Program-made: the position numbers and the translations under genes
Origin: Symsagittifera roscoffensis
Lineage: Eukaryota > Xenacoelomorpha > Acoela > Convolutidae
Length of the DNA stretch: 64,000 nucleotides
NCBI RefSeq assembly: GCF_963678635.1
Contig: NC_087067.1
Location: 19,661,639-19,725,638, forward strand
Direction of reading: 5' to 3'
Shown here: positions 1 to 10,699 of the stretch, piece by piece
How the letters are laid out: each line of letters opens with the position of its first letter
How positions within the stretch are numbered: the stretch's first letter is position 1
Notes under the pieces: model-generated
What the model was told of the DNA's origin: nothing
What the model saw: only the letters and a program-made list of their open reading frames with translations
Database searches by the model: none

Positions 1-99
1 TATCCAAATCTTATAATCACCTAATCTATTTATTGGTTACGAATTTTGAAGAAAGTGAGGAATGTTAATGCTAGGCGTGTTTTTTTATTCAGTCAATTT

Positions 100-1199
100 T
101 GGACCATTTAACCAGGCACCTTTATACCATGCCCAACTGAAAGATGTTATTTTCCAAAAAATTATTCAAAATTGTCAAATTGGCCAATTTGTGATACTTA
201 ACGCGCGATAAATAGTGTTCTTAAAACACACGCGTAAGCGGTGGATTAATGCGTTCCAAACTGAATTGAGCTGATTTATTTAGTCGTGTTTGTTATGATA
301 AAAGACGCTACAAACATCCCTTAGTAGTTTAGCTTAGCGTATGAGGGAGGGCATAAATTAAAAGGTTTCGGATATTTCGTCAATTTTTAGTCAAAATTTT
401 TTTAAATTGGCCTTAAAACGCAATCAGAACTGTCAGGTCTTCGCCCTAATATAGAAGCAGTCTTCTTTTACTGTTAAGTTTGTCTCTACAGATTGGTCTT
501 ACTATCCAATGAATCAAATATTTACACAAAAATCTTACCAACATCCGTTTTTGCTGACCAGCACAAGCAGCATATTTCGATCTATTCTAAACTGAAGCAG
601 TTTAGTCTTTTAAGATGAAATTTTGTGGAAAAGTCTACATAGTCTTTTAAGATGAAAAGAATTATCATGAAAAAAATTTCTTTATAACAATAAAAGATGC
701 TAAGCACACTACGCAGCATTTTAGCGTATAAATTAGAAAAAAAAACTATTTTTTTTTCTTTGATTATTACGTCAATTACTCAACCAAAAAATTTTTTAAT
801 TGGCCTTAAAGTGAAATCCGAACAATATGGCCTCGCTTTGATGTATGAGCAAACTTGGTTGTTACTAAATTGATTTGTTAATCATACCAAAATTATATTT
901 CAATTATTTATTATCGTCAAAAAAAATGTTTTCAAAATAATCAAAAAATTTGTTGAGCATTTTTAAAAAGTAATCTCCCCACACGTCATATAAATTACAA
1001 GGTGATATGTTTCGCTTATAATATTGTAGCAATTATGACAAATAGGCTGCGTCAACTAAACTGGACTGACTTGTAAGACTGACTAATTATTCGTTTACAT
1101 TTTCCAATCTTTAAATTTACAAACAAAAGCCCACTGTGAAATTTTTAATAAAATCAATCAAGACGACAAATTTCATTACGAGGCCAATATGAGCTTTTT
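100..1199. repeat. mosaic of fold-back family fragments
   Basis: No coding potential is seen. Bases ~130-470 resemble the right arm of the fold-back element at 18626-19984: both share 'taacgcgcgata', a nearby 'acacac' block and a terminal 'gcagtctt'. Bases ~970-1070 resemble its left arm, with a shared 'ccccacacg' and an 'attatg(g/a)caaat' block. The copies are old and diverged. The match was judged by eye. Confidence 0.45.
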
Positions 1200-1730
1200 G
1201 TGAATTGTAAGCGGATTCCGCAACCGGCAAAAACCAAATTTGTCTCGGAATTTGCATTTTTGCTACTTTTCTTTGATCTACTTGGCTGATTTGGATTCCA
1301 CGGATGGATAGCTAAAACATTGTATTGCTCAAATTGCTCCAGAAACAGCCAATTTTGCGGAACATGCATTAAAATTTGCGGAATCCAGAAGAGTTTGTGG
1401 AATCCATAAAAAAATAAAAATACATGTTTTTAGTCGATTGAAGCTGTCGTGGAATGTGCAACTGTAAATGGAATCCCCAAATTGTAAGCGGATTTTGCAA
1501 ATTGTAACCGGAATCCGCAAATTGTACGCAGAATTGGCACAAATTTGCGGAATCCACTTACTTTTGCGGAATCCGCTTACATTTGCAGAATCCAGAGCAA
1601 ATAGTTATATTTGCTCAATCATGGAATCCGCAAGAAAAATAATGAACCGACAAAATTTACGTTACAAATATTTGTACGCAGAACCCACTTACATTTTGGA
1701 ACCTGTTTAAAGACTGGTCTAGGGAATCCA
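1200..1730. repeat. degenerate ~20-bp palindromic repeat cluster
   Basis: The motif 'gcggattccgcaa' and its complement 'ttgcggaatccgc' recur about ten times in both orientations, often next to 'attgtaagc' or 'gcttaca'. The spacing is irregular. The motif is itself palindromic around GGAATCC/GGATTCC. Short ORFs crossing this stretch are translations of the repeat and not genes. Confidence 0.65.
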
Positions 1731-1799
1731 GGAATATACAGACAGAAAACTGTGCGCCTATCCAGTGCACAGTTTGGCTTCGTAATGTTAGTTTGACAA

Positions 1800-2803
1800 A
1801 AAAAAATCAGTCATAAAAGATTAGTTAAAAAGTTTAAATTTGTCTGGAGAAAAAAACCACCCTGAGCACAAATAATCCGTCACTTTCTCCGTAAGTCGGA
1901 ACATCAAAGCCCTGAACTCTCCAACCGCTGGTTAAGGTCAAAACTTTTAGTCATTTTTTCAGAAATTTGGGCAATAAAATGTGTGATTGAACAATTTGTG
2001 ATGAAATTATGATTGGCATTGAAGAACGCCTACAAAAGATGTAGTTTTGTGTTTTGTTGGTGGGTATAATTGCTGAGAAAATTTTGATTCACAACTGCTG
2101 GGCCCTGTGTTTTCGAAACTATTCACGCAAAACACTTATAAAAAAGCAAGTGCTGTTGCCCACCGGTCAAAAATGTCTCAGTTTCACTTTTTTCAGGTTA
2201 AGTACATCTTGTCATTAAACATTGCAACAAACTGTCACTTTTTTATGCAATTGTTACGTAAGTCAAAAGTCTGACGTAATTTACATTTACTGACATGGCC
2301 GTTTGTAGATATGGAGGTTTATAGAACATCCGCCATCGCATTGCTGTGGGTGTTGCCTCGTTCTCCAGTACTCATCAAAGGCTTGAGCTCATAATCTTCT
2401 TTTTTGCGTGTGTGTTAATTATTATGATGACCTTTCAGAATTCAAAAAATAGGATAAATCATCAATTTTTAACTGTTAACGCAGTTCAAAGAAATTGATT
2501 TAATTTTTCGTTTTTGTGTAAAATTTTACTTAAAGGCTTTCTAACACCTAAATTTTGCTCTCATTCTAACACTTTCATTAACCCTATCATTTATTTTCAT
2601 TAGATAAAACTGCGGGAAAAAAATGAAACTAATTCGGTTATTATCACATGTAAAAATATCTGAAAACCGTCCAAAACTCTTTCATTTTCTAACAACTTTG
2701 TTGGAAGAATGGGCTTTAAATATTTGTCAAAAAGGTCTCCTTAAATTTTAACCATCATATGTAAGCAAACAAAGCAACCGCCCTAAAATCATTAACTCCC
2801 AAT
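1800..2803. other. non-coding spacer with one fold-back fragment
   Basis: Bases ~1840-1925 carry the block 'tctggagaaaaaaccaccc' followed by 'gagcacaaat', also seen near 6508 and, slightly changed, near 19050. The rest is AT-rich spacer. I see no exon, RNA gene or element ends in it. Confidence 0.4.
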
Positions 2804-3242
2804 CAGGGGCGGATTAAGGGGAGGGGGAGGGCAGGGGGCCGACGCTTTTTTCTTCAGGGATTAGACACCCTGCCGACCCAAAGGGTCACCCCTTTGGTAC
2901 TTTTTAAGAAATCCACTTTTGGCCGACCGACCCTAAAATTTTTCTAAAGGCGCCTTGGGCGCCATTATTTACTAATTTTGAGGGGGGAGCGCGCGCCGAA
3001 AAAACGCAATTTTTTGGTCAAAATTTTCCAAAAAGTGCCTAAAAACGCCTTTTTTGACTGTTTTTTTTTTCAAAAATTTGCCTGCGGCGCAGAAAGTTTT
3101 GCCAAAATAGGGGCAAAACAGTGCTTTGGGAGAGCTCAAAAAATCAATTTGGTCGACCTAAAAAAAGGTCGTCAGAATTTTCGATTTCTTTTTGAAAATC
3201 CGCCCACCCCCCCCCCTCGAGAAAATCCTATATCCGCCCCTG
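2804..3242. mobile_element. hAT-type non-autonomous element with perfect 8-bp TSD
   Basis: The left end reads CAGGGGCGGATTAAG and the right end TATCCGCCCCTG, forming a short terminal inverted repeat of hAT type. The flanks are a perfect 8-bp direct repeat, 'ctcccaat', at 2796-2803 and 3243-3250. Length is 439 bp. The interior has runs of G and C near the ends and a 'gtgcctaaaaacgcc' core that is also found, in either orientation, in elements near 14.6-15.4 kb, 19.3 kb and 42.7 kb. There is no transposase ORF, so it would depend on an enzyme supplied elsewhere. The hAT call follows from the 8-bp TSD and the CAGGGGCGGA-type end. Confidence 0.85.
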
Positions 3243-3419
3243 CTCCCAATTCTTGTATAAAAAAGCTCCTTTAATAGAATAATCATCATCTAAAATTATT
3301 TTTAAACGTTTTTTAGCGAGTCAATCTTTTTGGTCCATTATTATGTTGACGAAGCAAAAATTGACGAGAACTCAATAGTTCGAAAAGAGTTGATTCAGTT
3401 GATTTAATGTGTAATTTTT

Positions 3420-3830
3420 CAACAAGCAAAATGCACACTTTTGGCTAATTATTTCCCTACATATTAAAAACAAATTGATATACTTTGCAAACAAGAAAAT
3501 ATTCAACACACCAAATAGCAGTCCTCAATTCAATTTGGATTTATTACTAAGACGAATTAAATTTCCCCCATTCAATTATAAAACGAAATATATCGCGCCT
3601 ATTTTGTACCAAGTTGACCAAACTGACAACCTTTAAGCCCCAATAAATGTACTAAAAATAATCGCCGGTAAAATATCTTTTTGAATATGAGTTCAGAACA
3701 ACAAAAGGTTTGGATTGATAAAACTTTTTGTCAAATATTCAAATAATGTCTGGAGAAAAATCTACAAGGACAAATATTGACAGAAAATGACAAATATTCC
3801 GTCACTTTGTTCACGCGTGGCAACACATCA
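3420..3830. repeat. fold-back family fragment (left-arm type)
   Basis: Shares with 18850-19090 the order 'caagttg(g/a)cca', 'aaactgacaacctttaa', 'gtaaaatat', 'gagttcagaacaacaa', 'tctggagaaaaa' and 'atattccgt'. It is diverged and no ends can be defined. Confidence 0.5.
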
Positions 3831-4200
3831 ATTTCCAAAATAACAAATATAAATCAAATTTTTTTGCAAAATCAAATCTATGCACAAGCAAGCATTTGAA
3901 ATATTGGATAGAATGGAAGATTGGATCCAGTTCACATCTTCGGCTTTGGGGTGCAGGATTATTAATCTGGATTTTTTTGATGTTACAAATTATTACAATA
4001 GAATGATCTTGTTATCCAGATTCCGAAGTTAATGTAGTTATTTCTGTGACAAAATTTAGATTCTTCGATTTGTTGAAAATGCGCTTAAAAGGTTTTGCCC
4101 ATGCGAAGAATCTTCATTCTTGGTTAAATAATATCTTCAAAAATAAGCAGAAGTTATTCTTACAAATAAAATAAAAAATGGAGAAGTAGCACAGAATCTT
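3831..4200. other. spacer, nothing recognised
   Basis: AT-rich sequence without convincing coding frames, repeat ends or splice-site pairs. Confidence 0.4.
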
Positions 4201-4410
4201 CTGACCAAGCCGGGTCGAGGTGTTCGACTGATGTTTCGGAAATCGAGCAAGTGCAGTTTTGTGACTAAAATTCCACGGTCGAGAAGCAGTTTTAAGTCAA
4301 AACCCAATTTTTGTCGAGAAAGTCAAAACATAGGTCGAGTACAGTCAAAACATTTTGTCGGTCGAAACATACCCAATTTCGATCGAGAAAATGAATCGAC
4401 TTATTTATCA
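4201..4410. repeat. GTCGAG-motif repeat cluster
   Basis: 'gtcgag', 'tcgaga' and 'tcgaaa' recur roughly every 20-35 bp, often next to 'aagtcaaaac' or 'cagtcaaaac'. The 85-residue reading frame across it follows the repeat and has no recognisable domain. The GC content is higher than in the neighbouring DNA. Confidence 0.5.
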
Positions 4411-5484
4411 AAGAAACCCTCACAAAAAGTAAGACAAATTTATAAAAGCGCAACGGAAATCGTTTTTCTATCTGAGCTGTTTGATTGATATTGAAAAGTA
4501 CAAATTGCTAAATCAAAACTTTTGATGTTTCAGGTCCAAAATTAAAAAATATTTTATTTGATTTCTTGCGTTGGGATGTCTGAAGATTGCATTCAAAAAA
4601 TAATTGTGCGATGTTTTCAACCATTTTTTTTCCTTTTTCTCTTAACCTACGCAGTGGCGTGAGCAAGAGTTTTTCTACAAGGGGGCGGTTTTTCCAAAAA
4701 AACGAAAAAAATTTTCGATTTTTTTAAATTCAACCAATTTTTGAAAAAACTAGCTAAAAATGACGCTCTGAGCATTTTAGAAATTTGACCAGAAAATAGC
4801 GTTTTTTTTTACGCGCGCGCTAAATTAGTCATATTGGGGCCCTTAAAATTTTTTTGTTGTTGACCAGCCAAAAGTATAGCAAAGAGGAGAGAGACCCTTC
4901 GGAAGAATTTTGCAATCATGGAGATATAGAGATTGAAAGTTTCGACTAACCTTTGTGACCTGACAAGTCAACAAATTTCAAAAACATCGGATACTGTGGA
5001 AAATTATCCAGCTTAAAAGTCAACTAAAACAACTTACCCGGGTTGATCTGCTATTAAAAATCAGTATTGTTCCAGCTAAGCAACAAAAGAAAGACAACAT
5101 TGTAATATTACTGTGTGAGTGCAAATTTAACTCTGAACTGAGACAATTCGCAGAACTGTACCAGTGATCGGATTGAGTACTGCACCAGTGCTGATCTTAG
5201 ACTACGATCACTCTAATTATTTTAAAATCAATAAAGTTACAAAGATATACATTTAAAATGTTTTGAACTAATTGATATCTAATAAGATGCGAACCCTCTA
5301 ACTGTTGCTCATGAAATCCATTGTTTTATACTTACGCCCTATTCCCTCAGTCTTATTGCAATTGCATAGATAAATTTCTCACATCTCAAGGGGCATATTT
5401 TACATCATAAGGTTAATTTAAAATCTTTTTTTCTCTGATTGTCTCTCCAATTTTGGTTTGACAACTATCATTTACACAAAAGCT
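4411..5484. other. spacer with a possible hAT-like left end
   Basis: At ~4652 'cagtggcgtgagcaag' followed by a G-rich stretch resembles the left end of the hAT-type elements in this window. No matching right end or target duplication was found. The remainder is non-coding. Confidence 0.3.
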
Positions 5485-6069
5485 TAGGGCCCGGCAGTTC
5501 TCCAAATTTCTCCGTCGGTCGGTTTCGGTTCGGCTTTTCACTAATATCTCAGTTTTCGGTTCGGTTTCGGTTTTTTTCTAAAGAAAACAGTTAGTCTGAA
5601 ACGGTTTATTCAGCGCTCATTTTACAAACAAAAATTGTTTTTCAGTTTAATGAGTTTTTCTGCATTTTCACTCAGTGGTGATGATCGTTTCTTTGAGATG
5701 ACATTTGAAGACGTCGACCCCAGCCGCTCACTGTTGGTGTTGGATGCCGTAATACATAGGAACCTCCGGGATACCTGTTGCCTTTGCCCCTTCTTCAGTC
5801 TTTGAGAAAAACTCCCACACTGCCGAGGACGCCATAGCGGGAAACACGAAGCACAGTGTTCTGAAAGCACATACACTATATAATGCTATTCTGAGAAATG
5901 CAAATAATGCATTTGAATCAAATAAGAGAGAATAACAGTGAATGGAGCAGCTCAATTAGCTATGTAAATAAACCGAAACCGGCTCGGTTTTTATTTTCAG
6001 TCGGTTCGGTTTCGGTTTTACAAGAGTCGGTTTGGTTTTGAGTTCGGTTTGGTTAACCGCCGGGCCCTA
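5485..6069. mobile_element. hAT-type element with BED-finger transposase remnant
   Basis: The ends are TAGGGCCCGGC (left) and GCCGGGCCCTA (right), a perfect terminal inverted repeat. The flanks are 'caaaagct' (5477-5484) and 'agaaagct' (6070-6077), an 8-bp target duplication matching at 6 of 8 bases. Both subterminal regions contain many 'cggtt(t/c)cggtt' copies in inverted orientation, typical of transposase-binding repeats. A minus-strand fragment inside resembles the start of a hAT transposase. The element is therefore an internally deleted derivative of an autonomous hAT transposon. Confidence 0.8.
5622..5835 (-). pseudogene. N-terminal fragment of hAT transposase (BED zinc finger remnant)
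   Basis: Reading from 5835 on the minus strand, the product starts MASSAVWEFFSKTEEGAKA. The S-x-VW-x-FF pattern is typical of the start of BED zinc fingers in hAT transposases. The expected C-x2-C pair cannot be seen, and the frame shifts around 5750. A second frame then carries a 'GSTSS' stretch that may correspond to the G-S-T-S-N segment before the His pair. No RNase H-like catalytic domain is present in the element. The DNA-binding function is inferred from the family. This copy is not functional. Confidence 0.55.
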
Positions 6070-6169
6070 AGAAAGCTCCTTGTTAACATTGATCCAGTAC
6101 AACAAAACTTGAACGTTTTTGAATGTTTTTTTTTAAACTTACTTAGAACAATTTAAATAGAATTAAAAA

Positions 6170-6660
6170 GACTGGTTGTATTAAGGCGAAGGCTTGAATG
6201 TTCCGACTGTATTTTAAAGTCTATTAGGTAGTGTTCGCTTTCATAAAATGGGTGACTTAAAAAAAGTTCAAAAATTTTTTTGAATATTAAAAAATTATTA
6301 CGCTCACGCTAGTGAAAGTACAAAATGATAGATTACAGCGAAGTATTATATAGACCAAATAGGTCACCTCAAACCCAATTTGGAATGATTTCTCATTTCT
6401 CAGACAGAATAAGTCTGTCTTTTTAAATATGGGCTCAGAGCAATAACAATTTTTAAATGATAAGGAAACTTAGTCGAAAATTACATATTGAAAGTCGAAT
6501 TTTTTGTCTGGAGAAAAAACCACCCCGCGCACAAATATTTCGTCACTTTTTTCGAAAATCTGAAAAAAAACTTCCCGAGCACAAATATTTCGTAATTTTC
6601 TCGAAAATTGTCGCAAAAGGAGCTATAACTCTAAGATTACAATAACCCAATTTGTTATCA
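6170..6660. repeat. fold-back family fragment
   Basis: Shares with 18640-19110 the order 'gaatgttccgac/gaatgttacgac', 'ttttaa(a/g)gtctat', 'ggctcagagcaataacaa', 'gtctggagaaaaaaccacc' and 'gcacaaatattt(c)cgt'. It is diverged and no clean ends are visible. Confidence 0.5.
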
Positions 6661-6889
6661 ATTTGATCTATCCAAAAACATCCAAGTCAAAAAGACCAGT
6701 CAAAAAACCCCAATTATCAATCTTTAGACGTAAAAAATAACCTTTAGCAGATGAATTTTGAAATATTGAAACATATTGAGAGTTTTTGTTTTGACCTCTG
6801 AAAATGGGAGACAATGTGTTTTTTTGAATGTGTTTTTTTAATGTGTTTTTTTTGTAAACAAGGGAAACCACCAGAAATACATTATTAAA

Positions 6890-7190
6890 AAATGGATTAC
6901 AATCCTAGTATTTACTAATATAAAATAATCCAATAAAAATCTATCATATTATTTTTTAAAAAATCATTATAATCCATTATAACAGAATATAATTGATTAT
7001 AATGTATTTTTTGCTAGGAAATTCTGAATGTTGAAAAAAATTTTCTAGGTTATCTCATTTCCTGTTTCTCGCAGTTGCTACGTATTACCTTTCATGAATC
7101 ATTACTTTTTTCATAAGATTTTTTTAATTTAATTTTTCTCCACTTTTTCTATACTACGTAAGCTCCATTGCCTCTTTTACAACCCCACTC
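6890..7190. repeat. ATAATGGATTATAAT imperfect palindrome cluster (left flank)
   Basis: Short imperfect palindromes such as 'attataatccattataa' and 'attgattataatg' are clustered here and again at 7680-7930. The two clusters flank the C-rich/G-rich block and may be arms of one old element. Confidence 0.4.
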
Positions 7191-7660
7191 ACCAGTTCCA
7201 ACCCCCCTCCCCCACAGTTTACCCTTCGTCAGTTTCCCCGCTCCCCCACCCCACCCAGTACACCCCTCCTCAGTTTACATCCCCCTTATCCTAGTTTAAC
7301 CCCCCCCCCCACCGTTTACTGAACGTGGCCGGTTTTTAAAAAAAATGGGTGAAGGGGGAAGGGTGGAACAAAAAACTTGGATGAGGGGGTGAAAAGGGAA
7401 AATGGGGGTAAAAAGGTATTTTTAACACTGACTAACCCCCTTCCCCCCATTTAATGGTAAACAAACTGTGGTGGGTAAACTGTAACTTGGTGGGGTTGCG
7501 TTTGGGAGTAAACTTTAGTAAACATGGGGTTGGGCGTAGGGATAAACTTAGAAGAGTGAGGGGTGAGGGGAGGGGGTTTGGGTTTATGCGGATGGGGATA
7601 AAAAGAGGGGGTTAATTTGAGTAGGTTTAGATTGCGAGTAGGCTGTGAGTAACGCAAAAA
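7191..7660. repeat. C-rich to G-rich strand-switch block
   Basis: From ~7191 to 7320 the + strand is C-rich, with 'cagtttaccc' units and a run of ten or more C. From ~7340 to 7640 it is G-rich, with 'gggtaaac' and 'ggggtt' units. The two halves are imperfect inverted copies (agtttaccc against gggtaaact) and could form a hairpin or G-quadruplexes on opposite strands. The minus-strand reading frame across it is low-complexity Pro-rich and not credible as a gene. Confidence 0.55.
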
Positions 7661-8514
7661 AGTTTCAAGTTTTCCGTTATACTCAATTGTAATGGATTTT
7701 TAAAAGATTTTGAATGGATTTTAATTGCATAATCCGTTATAATCAATTATAATGGCTTTTAATTGGATTATATGCCATTATAATGGATTTTGATGGATTG
7801 TGTATTCACAAAAATAATCGATTATAATGACAAATTAATCGATTTCGTGGTCTAATTTTGCAACAATAATGGATTATCGTGACAACATTTTAGCCAACAC
7901 TTTTGCATTATAATCGATTATTATCCATGGAACTCCGGTGCGGGCCCCTTATAATTTGGGTCCTTGGTTGATGCTGCAGGGCTAATCAGTGCTTTTACAG
8001 TATTATAATGGCAATGTTTGTATTTACAAAATCGCTCAGTACTTAAAGGATAGACAGTTTAAAAATTGCAAATGTTAGTCTAATATGCAGCGATTATTGC
8101 AAGCAAACCGAGTAATTTGTCATCAAAAATTGTAATAGTTCTAGTAAAGCTACAGAAGAATTACGGCACAAACTTCATTGCATACTGCGCATTTTGAGCA
8201 CTCTTAAAATCAGAGAAACAAACCGCGACACTGTTTCAGTGATGAATCACGCCTCAGTACTCAGTACTCACTTGATTAAAAATTTTTAATATCCTTAAAA
8301 GATTTATCAATTTTTTTGCAAAGTTTTTGATTGATGTTAGCAATCGATTTCAATTTTTTGTTGCTGTTTCTGCGATTCGCAGAGATTTATGAAAGGCTAT
8401 CCAGCCTGTCTAAGAATTGTCCGTTTATCTGATTTCCCCAAATTCTAGAGTTAGTTTGTTGAGCGAAGCTATATTTTGTGCCTCAAGACCGTTTTTTTTC
8501 GTCTAGAACTTTCA
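7661..8514. other. palindrome cluster (right flank) and spacer
   Basis: Bases ~7680-7930 repeat 'ttataatggatttt', 'aatcgattataatg' and similar. Beyond them lies AT-rich spacer with no recognised feature. Confidence 0.35.
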
Positions 8515-8640
8515 CATGGTACCACTATTGCAGCCGTATTCGGTCAGGCTGTAGCAGAACTGAAGCTAGAGGTAAAGTGAGAGCTCTTCCTCACACACTA
8601 GCAGACGATCTCGAAGTAAACGCGCCTTACCACTATGCTA
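8515..8640 (+). repeat. dispersed repeat, copy A
   Basis: The segment 'ggtaccactattgcagccg' through 'ctagaggtaaagtgagagct' and 'ctcacacact' is matched on the minus strand at 63905-64000 and in part at 11093-11175. All three share a 'ctgaagctaga' core. The function is unknown. Confidence 0.6.
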
Positions 8641-9839
8641 ACTTCTGCTGACTTGATCTTTGATGTAGCAATCAATCGCTCGAATGAAAAATTATATCTC
8701 CTAATTTTGTAACTGCTTTATTTCGGTTTTAATAATAACTAAACTATAAGCAAAATAAACAAATTAGTTGAAGATTTTGATACTATTTTAGATTCATCAA
8801 TGACCTTGCCTTGCCAACACTAACTTTGTTATAGATGTTTCTTTTGCACCAAAGTACTCTAATTGTGAAGGCGCAGCATTCGTCGAATTGACAAAATGAT
8901 CTTCAAATTTTCCGGTAACAGTGCTCATTAATTTGCCTCTTCAAAAAATGAATGACAATCAACCATTGAGATCAATCAATTAGTTCAAGACTGATATTTC
9001 AAATCTGAGCTTGATTGAATTATTGAGGTTTTCAATTTCTTTTTTTTCTATCTAAATTGAATTTGGAGGTTTTATTGTCAGATAGTTTCGGTTCAAAGAA
9101 TTATGCTTCAACGAATTGGGTTTTTAAAAAGACACGAAACGAAGTTCTTTTTGAATTTAAATGTCCAATCAAACGTAAGAATAAAGAAAACGCATATACA
9201 TTTATTTTAGGATGTTAATAAAAATAAAGAGCATTTACACAGGGACAATTTTAAATCAAACCCATCCTCGCAAACATTTCAGGGATGTTAATAAAATTGA
9301 AGAGCATTTGTTACACGGGAACATTTTAAATTGAACGCCTAATTGCAAACTCAAGCCTTGATTTAATTTTTTCATTGCTTTAAAATTTCAGGCCAGAAGT
9401 AGTTTCAGTTCCGACAATTTATTGAATCTGTTTTTTTTTGCTCTCACCAGTTCTTTGAGGTTTATTTAAGCCTTCTCAAACTATTCAAATGAATTTGAGT
9501 TCATTGTTGCCATTTTAGCTCATAGTTTTGATTATTTAACAACGACTGCTTCAGATGCCGGCACAAATTTCGACTTCCTCATATTAGAAAAAAGAACCTT
9601 TATAAGCTCTGTGTTTGTTTATGCGACTGAAAACTGAAACTTCGATGCTTTAATTCATGAAGATTTTTGCTTTTCATTTCTAGTTCAAACTTGATTGCCT
9701 CAGTTTTTACGATTTAATATAATATATGGATGAGCTGAAAGTTACATATTTTATATTCATTGATTGCAGATACTGATTCAACTATGGCAGGTAAAGTCAA
9801 AATGAAGCCCTATGCTTACAAACCTGCAGTGTTAGCAAA
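8641..9839. other. spacer, nothing firm
   Basis: AT-rich sequence. A short duplicated phrase, 'gggatgttaataaaa...agagcattt', occurs near 9210 and 9280. No gene is supported. Confidence 0.3.
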
Positions 9840-10260
9840 TCGAAACAAGGATAGCCCCTTGCTTCGCACGTAGCGCAGAATGTTCCGACCGACCATTTTC
9901 TTTAAAAAAAAAACATAATAACTTTTTCTCTTTTTTTCCAATTGGTGTTGTTTCTTTTTTTTGTGGCAAAATAAAATAATCTGACTAAAGGCTAAAAATT
10001 AAGCATATTCAACAGTCACAGTAAAATTTGCGAATTGTGCAAATAGTTTCATGTTGGAAAATGATTAAGAAAAAACAAAAAAATGAAAAATTTTGAACAG
10101 TTTTAAATACTGGGTCATTTATTTGAAAATGTTCAACTTTCGTTCAAATCAGGGCTGAGGGGGTTTTTTATATGACATATCATTCCAATCTTTCTGATGA
10201 TTATTTGTGGTACTTGATTCTGAATGAAAAAAAAAGAATAATTTTCAAAGGTCGTCGGAA
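9840..10260 (+). repeat. dispersed repeat with inverted partner near 62.7-63.3 kb
   Basis: Shared blocks with the minus strand of 62690-63320 are 'aacaaggatagcc', 'gcagaatgttccgacc', 'ttggtgttgtt' and the 'tttgtggtacttgatt' end. The last block also matches 49780-49810. A single element family may explain the segments at 8.5-10.3 kb and 62.7-64.0 kb, which lie in opposite orientation. Confidence 0.5.
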
Positions 10261-10397
10261 CAACTTTTAGTCTTTTCATAAGAAACTAACGCTGAATGAT
10301 AATTTTCCTGGCTGGTAAAGATAAACAATTAACGCTGACTGTTAATTTCGGCTTGTTGACACTTCGGTTTAGTTGTCATTGTGCCAGGTAACATAAC

Positions 10398-10597
10398 NNN
10401 NNNNNNNNNNNNNNNNNNNNNNNNNNNNNNNNNNNNNNNNNNNNNNNNNNNNNNNNNNNNNNNNNNNNNNNNNNNNNNNNNNNNNNNNNNNNNNNNNNNN
10501 NNNNNNNNNNNNNNNNNNNNNNNNNNNNNNNNNNNNNNNNNNNNNNNNNNNNNNNNNNNNNNNNNNNNNNNNNNNNNNNNNNNNNNNNNNNNNNNNN
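10398..10597. other. assembly gap (200 N)
   Basis: A run of exactly 200 undetermined bases, probably a scaffold gap of arbitrary length. A missing upstream exon of the GPCR could lie here, but nothing shows this. Confidence 0.99.
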
Positions 10598-10699
10598 TTT
10601 AGCTTGTGATGAAGGTATATAATTTTAATCAATTTTTGAATTTGATTGTTCAGAAGTTGCATTCCTAACTCTTTTTTTTGAATGCTTGTGTCGTGACAT

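Noticed and set aside
7451-7657. Pro-rich minus-strand ORF of 68 codons
   Set aside because: It arises from the G-rich repeat on the plus strand.
8515-8640. SINE or tRNA-derived element
   Set aside because: No convincing A-box and B-box pair with correct spacing was found, only a repeated segment.
9770-9790. A 21-bp micro-exon with acceptor 'ttgattgcag' and donor 'gcag|gtaaag'
   Set aside because: The splice signals are good, but the sequence lies next to a dispersed repeat and cannot be linked in phase to the GPCR.
10369-10662. Reading frames across the N run on both strands
   Set aside because: They are open only because N cannot form stop codons.
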